This document shows positions 24,962 through 34,488 of a DNA stretch of 64,000 bases, piece by piece. Position 1 is the stretch's first letter. Each line of letters starts with the position of its first letter. This stretch comes from UBA1547 sp035399865 (GTDB lineage Bacteria > Patescibacteriota > Saccharimonadia > Saccharimonadales > Saccharimonadaceae): positions 1-64,000 of the forward strand of contig DAOPJW010000001.1 of assembly GCA_035399865.1 (NCBI GenBank). Direction: 5' to 3'. The notes under the pieces are model-generated. The model worked only from the letters and a program-made list of their open reading frames with translations, ran no database searches and was not told the origin of the DNA. A program made the translations under genes and the position numbers.

Positions 24962-26035
24962 ATGGAACAAACATTTTTAATAGTCTTATTGGGTGTAGTT
25001 ATTTTTGGATTCTTTGTTGTAATTTATTTAATGAATCAAAGGTTAAATGAGTTAAAAGGTTCGGGTACAGTCGAGTTATTAAAAAGTGATGTCAATGAAT
25101 TAACGAGAGGTATAAATATTTTACAACAAACTGTTGGCGATAAACTTGAAAATAATAATATTACCATGCAAGCCTCAATGCAAAAACAATTGAGTGAAAG
25201 TGCAAAATTAGTTGCTGATGTCACACAAAAATTAGCTCGACTTGATGAAACTAATCGTCGAGTTATAGACGTTGCTGATGAATTAAAAACTTTACAAAAT
25301 GTCTTACAGAATCCTAAACAACGTGGTGTTTTTGGAGAATATTATTTAGAGTCTGTCTTGGACAACATATTACCTACGAAAACGTATCAGATGCAATACA
25401 AATTTAATAATGGCGATATCGTAGATGCAGTTATTTTTCTTGATAAAGGTCAAATATTACCGATTGATAGCAAATTTAGTTTAGAGAATTACAACCGTAT
25501 GATAGGAGAGAAGAATAAATCTGAAAAAGATAAAATGTTATTGAAGGTAAGGAATGATTTAAAAAACCGCATAGATGAAACAGGTAAATATGTTCGCTCA
25601 AGTGAGAATACTATGGATTTTGCATTTATGTTTATACCAAGTGAATCACTTTATTATGATTTATTAATTGGAGGAGTTGGTAGTGGGTCAAGTTCACGTG
25701 ATTTAATAGAATATGCTTTTAGAGAAAAAAAGGTCATTATTGTAAGTCCGACAAGTTTTATGGCATATTTACAAACTGTGCTACAAGGTTTACGGAGCTT
25801 ACAAATAGAACAACAGGCTAAAGATATTCAAATTCGAGTAGGAAAACTCGGACAACATATAAGCAAGTTTGATGAGTATATGCATAAACTTGGTAGGTCT
25901 TTATCGCAAACTGTTAATCAATATAATGAAGCACATAAAGAACTTGGCAAAATTGATAAAGATGTCGTGAAGATCTCAGAATCAAATTCAAGTGTAGAAG
26001 TGCTATTGGTTGATAAACCTAATGAAGAAAATTAA
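24962..26035 (+). CDS. rmuC: DNA recombination protein RmuC homologue
   Basis: A 357-residue protein: N-terminal membrane helix (about 4-24), a long coiled coil (30-115), then the RmuC domain with QRGVFGEYYLESVL, LPIDSKFSLENY, MFIPSESLYYDLL and SPTSFMAYLQTV. RmuC is a predicted membrane-tethered nuclease of the PD-(D/E)XK type that limits DNA rearrangement. Length is slightly below the usual 400-500. A terminator follows immediately. Confidence 0.92.
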   Translation: MEQTFLIVLLGVVIFGFFVVIYLMNQRLNELKGSGTVELLKSDVNELTRGINILQQTVGDKLENNNITMQASMQKQLSESAKLVADVTQKLARLDETNRRVIDVADELKTLQNVLQNPKQRGVFGEYYLESVLDNILPTKTYQMQYKFNNGDIVDAVIFLDKGQILPIDSKFSLENYNRMIGEKNKSEKDKMLLKVRNDLKNRIDETGKYVRSSENTMDFAFMFIPSESLYYDLLIGGVGSGSSSRDLIEYAFREKKVIIVSPTSFMAYLQTVLQGLRSLQIEQQAKDIQIRVGKLGQHISKFDEYMHKLGRSLSQTVNQYNEAHKELGKIDKDVVKISESNSSVEVLLVDKPNEEN

Positions 26036-26060
26036 ATCCCCGTTTTTTAAGCGGGGATTT
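26034..26060. terminator. Bidirectional terminator between rmuC and aquaporin
   Basis: AAATCCCCG (26034-26042) and CGGGGATTT (26052-26060) form a 9-bp stem around a T-rich loop, placed between two convergent genes. Confidence 0.85.
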
Positions 26061-26081
26061 AATAAATGCCTTTTTTATTTA

Positions 26082-26903
26082 TTAATTACATATTTCACAG
26101 TCTAATTTATCTGTTTGTGAGAAGATATCACGAATGATAAATCCAAAAATCGCACCAGCCATTGGGGCTAGAATAAACACTGCGATTGGCCAAATATCCC
26201 AAGAAGAAATTCCGTTAGCTGCGATTGCAACTGCTGGGTTCATGAATGAGAAACCGGTATTTGGTTCAGACAAGAATGGACCAGTAGCAGATACTGAAAT
26301 AAACAATGCTAGAAGCATAGCCATGCCATAAGTAAATGCTGATGTAACCACATTACAATTATGTTTAATTGTTCGCGCGAATCCAAGTGCTAAGGCTGTT
26401 GCACCCAAAAATTCAGCAAAGAATATGTACCATTCTTTTCCAGATTCTATTGTAGCTGCATGGAATAGCGTCGTACTTGATCCGATACTTTCTTCAGCAC
26501 CTTTTAGGAAAGTACTTAGAAGTAGCCAAGCAACGATTGCACCAAGACATTGAGCTGCGACGTATCCAATAGCTGTGATCCAATTGATTTTACGTGTTGC
26601 CCAAGCACCAACTGTCATGGCTGGGTTAATATGTGCACCTGATACACCACCAATTACTAATACGATGCCAACGATTGCAAAAGCAACGAATAATGGAGAA
26701 TTTTGTACGGCGAAAATAGATGTGACCAGTAAAAATGCACCTATAAATTCCGCTAACAACGCTCCAATAATTGGGTTTTGTTTGATTTTTTTATAAAAAC
26801 CTTCGCTTCCAACCATAACGAATGATTTCATTTTGGTAGTTGCTTCAAATGTTTTTTTAGTTGTCGACTTTTGTTTCGACGCAATGGCTTTTTTCTTTAC
26901 CAT
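26082..26903 (-). CDS. Aquaporin / glycerol facilitator (MIP family)
   Basis: A 273-residue protein with a basic N-terminal extension of about 35 residues rich in Lys and Thr, then six helices. Both NPA boxes are present: GAHINPAMTVGAW and GFSFMNPAVAIA. The residue after the second box is Val-Ala rather than the Arg usual in MIP channels (NPAR), so selectivity may differ. AAGGAGGG precedes the ATG. Confidence 0.9.
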   Translation of the reverse strand: MVKKKAIASKQKSTTKKTFEATTKMKSFVMVGSEGFYKKIKQNPIIGALLAEFIGAFLLVTSIFAVQNSPLFVAFAIVGIVLVIGGVSGAHINPAMTVGAWATRKINWITAIGYVAAQCLGAIVAWLLLSTFLKGAEESIGSSTTLFHAATIESGKEWYIFFAEFLGATALALGFARTIKHNCNVVTSAFTYGMAMLLALFISVSATGPFLSEPNTGFSFMNPAVAIAANGISSWDIWPIAVFILAPMAGAIFGFIIRDIFSQTDKLDCEICN

Positions 26904-26972
26904 TAGTTTCTCCCTCCTTAAAGTGAAATATATTTGTAGTATAACACAAAATTATATTGTGAACATTAGTGA

Positions 26973-26978
26973 TATAAT
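26973..26978 (+). promoter_or_regulatory. Leaderless-type -10 box
   Basis: TGATATAAT ends six bases before the ATG at 26985; no Shine-Dalgarno. It is a perfect extended -10. Confidence 0.7.
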
Positions 26979-26984
26979 ATTTCC

Positions 26985-27215
26985 ATGGCATTATTTGTTA
27001 GACAAGATGAAAACCGATCAGAATATCAAAAAAAATTAGCAACTGAACTTCAAGAAAAATCTAAGCAGCGTGCTGATGTAGTTACTACTCCTGATGGGGT
27101 CGAGGATTCTGCATATATGAAAGGCACCAAGAAAACTACTAGTCTTGCAATGGTTTGGTTATTAATATTTTTTGCTTTTGCAATATTAATACTTTCACTG
27201 ATGTTAAAAAATTAA
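26985..27215 (+). CDS. Small C-terminally anchored membrane protein
   Basis: A 76-residue protein: about 48 polar residues, then one helix near 53-74 at the C-terminus. No family recognised. A perfect extended -10 six bases upstream shows that it is expressed as a unit of its own, 32 bases ahead of pheS. Confidence 0.65.
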   Translation: MALFVRQDENRSEYQKKLATELQEKSKQRADVVTTPDGVEDSAYMKGTKKTTSLAMVWLLIFFAFAILILSLMLKN

Positions 27216-27231
27216 ATACAGGATTATAATT

Positions 27232-27237
27232 TATAAT
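27232..27237 (+). promoter_or_regulatory. -10 boxes ahead of pheS
   Basis: TATAAT occurs twice, at 27225-27230 and 27232-27237; the second ends ten bases before the ATG. No room for a T-box or attenuator. Confidence 0.5.
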
Positions 27238-27247
27238 ATTTTAAGTT

Positions 27248-28258
27248 ATGTATGATGATATCGAAGAAATAAGAAAAATTTTATTAAATGAGATTTCTAC
27301 TAGCGGTATACCCCGTGAATTATTAAAATCTAAAAAGATAAGACAGCTTTATAGTAAAATTCCTAGCTTGTCTATTGAACAAAGAGCTGATTATGGAAAG
27401 AAAATAAATGATTTAAAAAATGAACTTGAAAAAGCTATCTTGAAACGTGAGACAGAACTAGATAAAGACGAAGTAAAAAAAATTGATGTGACTGCTCCTT
27501 GGGATGTGAATTGCAGAAAAGTTGATTTATTTAACACCGAATTCGGTACCGTCCATCCATTAACTGTTGAATTGGAAAATATAATCGACATTTTTACTAG
27601 AATGGGTTTTGAAGCTATCGAGTCAAGACAAATAGATGATGATGAACATATGTTTACATTATTAAATTTTCCTGACAACCATCCTGCAAGAGACAGTTAC
27701 GATACCTTTAGGACAGATGATGGTTTTGTGCCACCAGCTCATACCTCAACAATGCAAAATCGAATATTAAAAAATGGAAAAAGTAAATTAATTAAAGACG
27801 GTCAAATTGCTGCTTTTGCGTTTGGGCGTTGTTTTCGTAATGAAGATGTCGATGCCACTCATGAGCATACGTTTCATCAATATGAGGGAGTCTTCGTTAG
27901 TGAGAATGCGAATTTAAGTCAAATGCTTGGAACCCTACGTAGTTTTTTTGAATCATATTACGGTCAAAAATTAAAAACTAAAACTCAACCTTCTTATTTT
28001 CCTTTTGTTGAACCAGGTCTTGAATTTGCAATCGAAAAACCAAAAACACTTGGTGGAAAGAAAGGTGATTGGCTTGAGATGTTAGGATGTGGCATGATTC
28101 ATCCAAATGTATTAAAATTTGCAGATATTGATCCTGAAAAATATCGAGGTTTTGCTTGGGGCGGCGGAATAGAAAGACTAATAATGCTAAAATATGGTAT
28201 TGAAGATCTAAGGTACTTTGAGTCGGGTAAATTACAATTTCTGAGGAAATTTCTATGA
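27248..28258 (+). CDS. pheS: Phenylalanine-tRNA ligase alpha subunit
   Basis: A 336-residue class II aminoacyl-tRNA synthetase subunit. An N-terminal coiled coil (1-80) is followed by the catalytic domain: motif 1 around GTVHPLTVELENI, motif 2 with FAFGRCFRNEDVDATHEHTFHQYEG split as FRNEDVDATHEHTF, and motif 3 with GFAWGGGIERLIML. It charges tRNA-Phe in an alpha2-beta2 complex. The TGA stop overlaps the pheT ATG by ATGA. Confidence 0.97.
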   Translation: MYDDIEEIRKILLNEISTSGIPRELLKSKKIRQLYSKIPSLSIEQRADYGKKINDLKNELEKAILKRETELDKDEVKKIDVTAPWDVNCRKVDLFNTEFGTVHPLTVELENIIDIFTRMGFEAIESRQIDDDEHMFTLLNFPDNHPARDSYDTFRTDDGFVPPAHTSTMQNRILKNGKSKLIKDGQIAAFAFGRCFRNEDVDATHEHTFHQYEGVFVSENANLSQMLGTLRSFFESYYGQKLKTKTQPSYFPFVEPGLEFAIEKPKTLGGKKGDWLEMLGCGMIHPNVLKFADIDPEKYRGFAWGGGIERLIMLKYGIEDLRYFESGKLQFLRKFL

Positions 28259-30741
28259 TTATTTCATTAAACTGGTTAAAAAAATTTGTTGATATAGACA
28301 TCTCTATCGAAGATTTATCGGTATTGATAGGTTCTAGATTGGTTGAGATTGAGAATGTTATTAATCTTAACGAAAAATATAAAAATGTCATAATTGTATC
28401 AGTCAAGGATGTAAAAAAAATTGATGGGTCTGATCATCTTACAGTCATAAAAATTGATGACGGGGGTATCGTCGATGGTTTAGAAAGAGATGAAAACGAA
28501 TTGATCCAAGTAGTCTGCGGAGCTTCAAATATGAGAGCAGGTCTTACCGTAGCTTGGCTACCGCCTGAATCTATCGTTCCTGAGACTATAAACTCGTCCA
28601 ATCAATTACATCTCGATACGAGAATAATAATGGGCTACAAAAGTAACGGAATGATAGCAAGTTCAAGAGAACTTGATTTGTATGATGATCATAGTGGAAT
28701 TTTGGAAATTAACGAGGATATTACTCCTGGCACTTCTTTTTCCGAAGCATTTGAACTTGATGATTATTTGCTTGATATAGAAAATAAGTCTTTGACTCAT
28801 CGACCTGATTGTTTTGGAATTATTGGGTTTGCCAGAGAAGTTTCGGCTATTTTAGGAAAGAAATTTAATAGCCCTGATTGGTTTATGGATATTCATCCAA
28901 ACTTTGAAACGAATGATAAGTTGCAGATTTTTGCGGATATTTTAGACAAAGAACTTTCAGATAGATATCAAGCGGTAGTAATGTCTAATGTGAATGGTGA
29001 TAAAAAATCGCCAATGTTGGTACAGACATATCTTTCAAGGGTTGGCATTAGGCCTATAAATGCAATCGTTGATGCCACGAACTATCTTATGCTAATGACC
29101 GGCCAACCTTTACACGCATTTGATTATGATAAATTTATTTCTTTATCTGGTGGTAAGCCAGAAATATTTGTAAGGTCTGGAAAACAAGGCGAAAGTCTTA
29201 CTTTGATAGATGGCAGGATAATTAGATTGACTAATAATGACATTGTAATTTCAGCTGGGAATAGAGCTGTTGCTCTTGCGGGAGCTATGGGTGGAGCTGA
29301 AACAGAAGTTGATGAGAATACGAAAAACATCATTATAGAAAGTGCTTCTTTCAATTTGTTTAAATTACGTGCTACGCAAATGCGTCACGGAATATTCAGC
29401 GAGGCAATAACTAGATTTACTAAAGGACAGCCTACTGATTTGACTACTCCGGTGCTAAACATGGCAGTAAGATTGATGACTGAATGGTTGGGGGCGACAG
29501 TATCTTCTGGAGTGGCTGATTGTTTTCCGGTTAGGGCACAAGGACAAAAAATTGAGCTGTCGAGCTTCCAAGTCAATAATATATTAGGCAGTAATTTGAA
29601 TATTGAGGAATTAATCTTACCTTTGGTTAATGCCGAATTTACTTTAGAAAGAATTGGCTCTGACTCTATTTCGATTACATCTCCTTGGTGGAGATCAGAT
29701 ATTCATATAAAAGAAGATATTATTGAAGAAATCGCACGCATTAATGGCTATGACAATATTGAGCAAACGCTACCATTTAGAAATTTTACAGCTGTAAAAC
29801 CCAGCGAATTCGATTCATTTAAATCGAAGATTCGTAAAATATTGGCCCGTGGTGGTGCTAACGAAATCTTGACATATAATTTTATTCATGGTGATATTTT
29901 AAAAAAAGCAGACCAAGATGTCGAAAATTCTTATCGAATAATAAATTCAATAAGTCCCGAATTACAGTATTATCGTCAAACTTTAACTCCAAGTTTGTTA
30001 AATATGGTTCATCATAATATAAAACAAGGATATGCCGAATTTGCTTTATTTGAAATCAATAAAACTCACAAAAAGAGCGAGGGTTTGAATGAGGAAAAGG
30101 TGCCTATTGAATCTGAGTCACTATCACTTGTTATGACTAGAAAAGAATCAAAAAATGGTACTTCGTATTATCAGGCAAAAAGATTTTTTGAGTATTTGTG
30201 TCAATTTTTAGGTGTTAAAGTAGAATTTCAAAAAATAGAAAAAGACGAAAATAATCCGTCAGTGTCACCATTCGAAAAACTAAGAAGTTCTCAAATCAAA
30301 GAAATTAAATCTGGATCAGTGATTGGTTATGTCGGGGAATATAAAAAAAGTGTCATGAAAAATTTCAAATTGCCAGAATATTCGGCAGGTTTCGAGATTG
30401 ACACAGTCAAATTATTCAACGCTTATCAAGATGCTGATAGCAATTACAGACCAATTAGCCGTTATCCTTCATCAGACAGGGATATTTGTTTCCAGGTCAA
30501 TCCAAATCAAAATTATTCTAGTATTGTCAATGCTCTAGAAAGTTTTAAAAAAGATATTGATTACGAAATTGTGATATCACCAGTCGACATATATCAACCT
30601 ATCGATGGAATTACGAAAAATATCACCTTTAATATAAAAATTACTTCTTATAACCATACCCTAACAAGTGAAGAAGTGAATGAATGCATAGACCATTTAA
30701 TAGAATCGGTTAAAAAAGTAATTGATGTAAAGATTATTTAG
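28255..30741 (+). CDS. pheT: Phenylalanine-tRNA ligase beta subunit
   Basis: An 828-residue subunit with the full domain order: N-terminal B1, EMAP-like tRNA-binding domain (about 40-150), B3/B4 editing domain (about 210-380, with TNYLMLMTGQPLHAFD), B5 domain (about 410-480), the catalytic-like core, and the C-terminal ferredoxin-fold anticodon-binding domain from about 735 (SRYPSSDRDICF). It works with PheS; the ATGA overlap gives coupled synthesis. Confidence 0.97.
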   Translation: MIISLNWLKKFVDIDISIEDLSVLIGSRLVEIENVINLNEKYKNVIIVSVKDVKKIDGSDHLTVIKIDDGGIVDGLERDENELIQVVCGASNMRAGLTVAWLPPESIVPETINSSNQLHLDTRIIMGYKSNGMIASSRELDLYDDHSGILEINEDITPGTSFSEAFELDDYLLDIENKSLTHRPDCFGIIGFAREVSAILGKKFNSPDWFMDIHPNFETNDKLQIFADILDKELSDRYQAVVMSNVNGDKKSPMLVQTYLSRVGIRPINAIVDATNYLMLMTGQPLHAFDYDKFISLSGGKPEIFVRSGKQGESLTLIDGRIIRLTNNDIVISAGNRAVALAGAMGGAETEVDENTKNIIIESASFNLFKLRATQMRHGIFSEAITRFTKGQPTDLTTPVLNMAVRLMTEWLGATVSSGVADCFPVRAQGQKIELSSFQVNNILGSNLNIEELILPLVNAEFTLERIGSDSISITSPWWRSDIHIKEDIIEEIARINGYDNIEQTLPFRNFTAVKPSEFDSFKSKIRKILARGGANEILTYNFIHGDILKKADQDVENSYRIINSISPELQYYRQTLTPSLLNMVHHNIKQGYAEFALFEINKTHKKSEGLNEEKVPIESESLSLVMTRKESKNGTSYYQAKRFFEYLCQFLGVKVEFQKIEKDENNPSVSPFEKLRSSQIKEIKSGSVIGYVGEYKKSVMKNFKLPEYSAGFEIDTVKLFNAYQDADSNYRPISRYPSSDRDICFQVNPNQNYSSIVNALESFKKDIDYEIVISPVDIYQPIDGITKNITFNIKITSYNHTLTSEEVNECIDHLIESVKKVIDVKII

Positions 30742-30807
30742 ACTTAGCAACTTGAGTAGCTTTTGTTATACTAATATATAAATATATACTTAAAAGGGGA
30801 TTTATTT

Positions 30808-31440
30808 ATGGCGACTCCTAAATCGCAAAGGATTGGAATTTGGATTATTGCTTTTGTACTAGCAGCAGGAACTCTTGGCTCATTTTTAGTAATGGGACTA
30901 AGCGTTAAAAATGGTCAAGTAGATAATGAAAGACTACAGGAAGCTTTTAATAATTATCAACTGAAGGTTGCAGAACAGACCTACGAATTGTCCAGCAAGT
31001 ATTACGTTGAATTCAAAGAGTATGCTTCGAAGGTATCATCTTTTGATGCTGATACCGTAAAGGAACTTAGTAAAGTAGATATAAAGTTTGGTGATGGCGA
31101 AGAGATTAAAGAGGGTACGGACTATAATGCTTACTACATTGGTTGGAACCCGAAAGGGGTTATTTTCGATCAATCAATTTCGGAAAATTCACTAAAAGAA
31201 CCAATTTCTAGCGGGAATATGATTGAAGGTTGGGAAGAAGGAGTCATAGGAATGAAAGTCGGTGGAGTTCGAGAATTAACGATTCCTTCCGATAAAGCCT
31301 ATGGCGAGACAGGCAAAGGCGATGATATTCCAGCTAATACGCCTTTAAAATTTATAATAATGATTATTCCAAAAGTTGAAGAAGTGGAAATTCCAGAGGT
31401 TTTGAAAAAATATTATTCAAGTATGGGGATCGAAGGTTGA
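30808..31440 (+). CDS. Membrane-anchored FKBP-type peptidyl-prolyl isomerase
   Basis: A 210-residue protein with an N-terminal membrane anchor (about 11-30), a helical stretch, and an FKBP domain from about 95 to 195: FDQSI, MIEGWEEGVIGMKVGG, TIPSDKAYGE and IPANTPLKF. It would assist folding of exported proteins. AAGGGG lies ahead of the ATG. trxB follows eight bases later, so the two folding/redox genes form an operon. Confidence 0.92.
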   Translation: MATPKSQRIGIWIIAFVLAAGTLGSFLVMGLSVKNGQVDNERLQEAFNNYQLKVAEQTYELSSKYYVEFKEYASKVSSFDADTVKELSKVDIKFGDGEEIKEGTDYNAYYIGWNPKGVIFDQSISENSLKEPISSGNMIEGWEEGVIGMKVGGVRELTIPSDKAYGETGKGDDIPANTPLKFIIMIIPKVEEVEIPEVLKKYYSSMGIEG

Positions 31441-31447
31441 AAATAAT

Positions 31448-32377
31448 ATGAGCGAAATGATTTACGATTTGATTATTATTGGTGCAGGTCCGAGTGCTTT
31501 AACCGCTGCAGTATATTCTACTCGCGAAAATCTAAATACATTATTAGTCGAAAAAGGGGTAGTCGGAGGGTTAGTAGCTACGATTGACAAAATAGAAAAT
31601 TATCCCGGTTTTTCAGAAGGTGTTGAAGGCTACGTGTTAGCTGAACAGTTCAAAAACCAGGCCGAAAAGTTTGGAGCAAAAATAAAATACGGAGAAGTAT
31701 CATCAATAAGAAATGAAGGGAAAAATAAAATCGTAACGGTTGATGATGAAGAAATTAAATCAAAGGCATTATTGATAGCTTCGGGAAGTAGTTATCGAAA
31801 ATTAAATATTCCAGGCGAGGAAGAATATCTTAGTCGAGGTATTCATTATTGTGCAACATGTGATGGTGCCTTTTATCAAGATAAAAGAATAGCGGTAATT
31901 GGCGGAGGAAACTCAGCAGTACAAGAATCATTATTTTTAATGCGTTTTGTAAAACATATTGATCTAATTTCACTAGGTGATATTACCGCAAGTGAAGTTT
32001 TGCGGAAGCAGTTAGATGAATACGAGAAAAATGGAAAAATATCCTTGTATACGAATACTGAAACTAAAAAAATTATTGCTGATTCTGGAAAAGTAGTCGG
32101 TATTAATGTAATTAAAGATGGCAAATTAAAACAAATCTTAATCGACGGAATATTTGTTTTTATTGGATTATCGCCTAACACACAGTTTTTAAAAAATAGC
32201 GGAATAATAATGGACAAACAAAACTTTATTAAAACTGATAAGGATTTGCAGACGAATATTCCAGGTATTTTTGCATCTGGAGACGTTCGCAATGGGTCAA
32301 TAAAACAAATAGCCTGTGCTACTGGCGAAGGGGCGATAGCTTCCATAAGCATTCGAGAATATCTATCAAACTTATAA
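31448..32377 (+). CDS. trxB: Thioredoxin reductase
   Basis: A 309-residue flavoprotein. FAD-binding GAGPSALTAAVYS, redox-active CATCDG (near residues 138-143), NADPH-binding GGGNSAVQES and the C-terminal FAD contact ASGDVRN are all intact. It transfers electrons from NADPH to thioredoxin. GAAGG upstream gives the ribosome site. Confidence 0.95.
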   Translation: MSEMIYDLIIIGAGPSALTAAVYSTRENLNTLLVEKGVVGGLVATIDKIENYPGFSEGVEGYVLAEQFKNQAEKFGAKIKYGEVSSIRNEGKNKIVTVDDEEIKSKALLIASGSSYRKLNIPGEEEYLSRGIHYCATCDGAFYQDKRIAVIGGGNSAVQESLFLMRFVKHIDLISLGDITASEVLRKQLDEYEKNGKISLYTNTETKKIIADSGKVVGINVIKDGKLKQILIDGIFVFIGLSPNTQFLKNSGIIMDKQNFIKTDKDLQTNIPGIFASGDVRNGSIKQIACATGEGAIASISIREYLSNL

Positions 32378-32382
32378 CAAAA

Positions 32383-32410
32383 AAATAACCCCCATACATG
32401 GGGGTTATTT
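32383..32410. terminator. Bidirectional terminator between trxB and hppA
   Basis: A perfect 13-bp stem (AAATAACCCCCAT / ATGGGGGTTATTT) with a two-base loop between two convergent genes, with A and T runs on the flanks. Confidence 0.93.
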
Positions 32411-32422
32411 TCTAGTAGATTA

Positions 32423-34411
32423 TTAGACGACTAATAAGCCAACGATCAACAATGCGATGATATTAACGACCTTAATAAGAGGATTAATGGCTGGGCCTGT
32501 GGTATCTTTATATGGATCACCGACTGTGTCTCCAGTAACAGCTGCTTTGTGTGCGTCTGAACCTTTACCACCAAAATTACCATCTTCGATATATTTTTTA
32601 GCATTGTCCCATGCACCACCACCAGTTGTCATTGATAATGCTAGAAATAGACCACCGACTATTACGCCCATTAGTAATCCACCTAAAGCTTTTGCTCCTA
32701 GGATAAATCCGACCAGGATAACTCCTATTACTGGAATTAATGCAGGAATAATCATTTCCTTGATTGCGGCGATAGTAACGATATCTACAGCTTTTCCATA
32801 TTCAGGAGTTGCAGTACCTTTCATGATTCCCTTGATTTCTCGGAATTGACGTCGAATTTCATCTACAACAATTGATGCTGTTCTTCCAACAGAACGTAGT
32901 GTTAAGGAAGCAAAGAAATAAACCATTGCTACACCTAATAACATACCCGCTAAGACGTATGGATCTGATAAATTAAACTCAATACCATTTAATTTTTCTG
33001 TATAGCTTGAGAATAGTACCAAGGCAGCTAATCCTGCTGATGCGATTGCATAGCCTTTAGTAACGGCTTTTGTAGTATTACCAACGGCATCTAGTGCATC
33101 GGTAATTTCACGAGTTTTCTTTGGTTGATTTGTCATTTCAGCGATACCACCAGCGTTGTCGGTGATAGGTCCGAAAGAATCTATTGATACGATAATACCG
33201 GCAACTGATAACATGGCTACGGATGCAACAGCAATGCCAAAAATTCCTGCAAGGCTGAAGCTAACCAAAATTCCTGCAACGATAATAATTGCTGGAAGTA
33301 AAGTTGATTCCATGCCTACGGATAGACCCATAATAATATTTGTACCATGTCCAGAATCTGAAGCTTCGGCAATTTGTTTGACCGGTCGGAATTTTTTCGA
33401 AGTATAATAATCTGTAATATAAACCATTAAGCCAGTCACTAACAAGCCAATTAACGAACAGTAATATATGTTCGTTGCGTATTCGCCAGAAAATATTGAG
33501 TTTATAACAAAATAAAAACCTATTGCTGAAAATAGTAATGATGCTACAAGTCCCTTATATAAGGCACCCATAATGTCATTATTACTACTAAGACGTACAA
33601 AAAATGTACCAAGTATTGAAGCTATGATTGATACACCACCTAATAAGAGAGGTAATTCTACCGAACCCGTGACACTACCAGCTACTGCACCTAGTAAGAT
33701 ACCAGCGGTTAATGTGACTGCATATGTCTCAAAAAGGTCGGCTGCCATTCCAGCACAATCTCCAACGTTATCACCAACTAAATCAGCTATAACTCCTGGA
33801 TTTCGAGGATCATCTTCTGGTATGTTCGCTTCAACTTTTCCGACAAGGTCAGTACCAACATCAGCTGCTTTAGTGTAAATACCACCACCAAGACGGGCAA
33901 ATATAGAAATTAAACTTGCACCAAAGCTAAGACCAATTAATGCATCAATGTTGTTTCCAGTTACGTAATAAATTCCGGCTACTGCCAATAATCCTAGTGT
34001 TGTAACCAAAAGTCCTGTTACAGATCCAGCTCTAAAAGCTATTTGCAATGCTGGGAATAGGCCTTTTTTTGCTGCCGATGCTGTTCGAGAATTTGCACGA
34101 ACTGCCACACTCATCCCGATATATCCTGTTATAGCTGAAGCAAGACCACCAACAATAAAGGCAATTGCAGTTGTCCAATTTAATGTCATGCCTATGATAA
34201 TTGCCAAGATTATGGCGACTACGGCTACTGTTTTATATTGACGGTTCAAATAAGCCATTGAACCTTCTTGGATTGCCTTTGATATTTTTAACATATCGGC
34301 ATTTCCTCTTGGTTTTTTATTTAGCCAATATATAAGGTATACGCTGTATATAATAGCCAACGCTACGGGAGCGAAAATTGTAATTAATGTAGTTAAATTT
34401 GAGTTTTGCAT
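32423..34411 (-). CDS. hppA: Membrane-bound pyrophosphatase (H+-pumping, K+-independent type)
   Basis: A 662-residue protein with about 16 helices. The catalytic loops DVGTDLVGKVE, DDPRNPGVIADLVGDNVGD and the C-terminal GDTVGDPYKDTTGPA are complete. The diagnostic segment reads GNTTKA with Lys448; in this family Lys here marks the K+-independent, proton-pumping group, while K+-dependent and Na+-pumping enzymes have Ala. It couples pyrophosphate hydrolysis to a proton gradient, useful to an organism with limited energy metabolism. TATAAT on the minus strand (34421-34426) ends nine bases before the ATG. Confidence 0.96.
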   Translation of the reverse strand: MQNSNLTTLITIFAPVALAIIYSVYLIYWLNKKPRGNADMLKISKAIQEGSMAYLNRQYKTVAVVAIILAIIIGMTLNWTTAIAFIVGGLASAITGYIGMSVAVRANSRTASAAKKGLFPALQIAFRAGSVTGLLVTTLGLLAVAGIYYVTGNNIDALIGLSFGASLISIFARLGGGIYTKAADVGTDLVGKVEANIPEDDPRNPGVIADLVGDNVGDCAGMAADLFETYAVTLTAGILLGAVAGSVTGSVELPLLLGGVSIIASILGTFFVRLSSNNDIMGALYKGLVASLLFSAIGFYFVINSIFSGEYATNIYYCSLIGLLVTGLMVYITDYYTSKKFRPVKQIAEASDSGHGTNIIMGLSVGMESTLLPAIIIVAGILVSFSLAGIFGIAVASVAMLSVAGIIVSIDSFGPITDNAGGIAEMTNQPKKTREITDALDAVGNTTKAVTKGYAIASAGLAALVLFSSYTEKLNGIEFNLSDPYVLAGMLLGVAMVYFFASLTLRSVGRTASIVVDEIRRQFREIKGIMKGTATPEYGKAVDIVTIAAIKEMIIPALIPVIGVILVGFILGAKALGGLLMGVIVGGLFLALSMTTGGGAWDNAKKYIEDGNFGGKGSDAHKAAVTGDTVGDPYKDTTGPAINPLIKVVNIIALLIVGLLVV

Positions 34412-34420
34412 AATTTAAAA

Positions 34421-34426
34421 ATTATA
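34421..34426 (-). promoter_or_regulatory. -10 box of hppA
   Basis: Minus-strand TGATATAAT, a perfect extended -10, ends nine bases before the hppA ATG, so any leader is only a few bases. Confidence 0.65.
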
Positions 34427-34488
34427 TCAAATGATGCATCTCTAGTAAATAGAAAAAATGAAAACAAGAAATTTGAAATTGATACAAT

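Noticed and set aside
27216..27247. T-box or attenuator ahead of pheST
   Set aside because: The gap is only 32 bases and is occupied by -10 boxes.
27248..30741. UGA recoded as an amino acid, as in some CPR groups
   Set aside because: TGA ends pheS exactly at the pheT start and ends several other complete genes, so it is a stop here.
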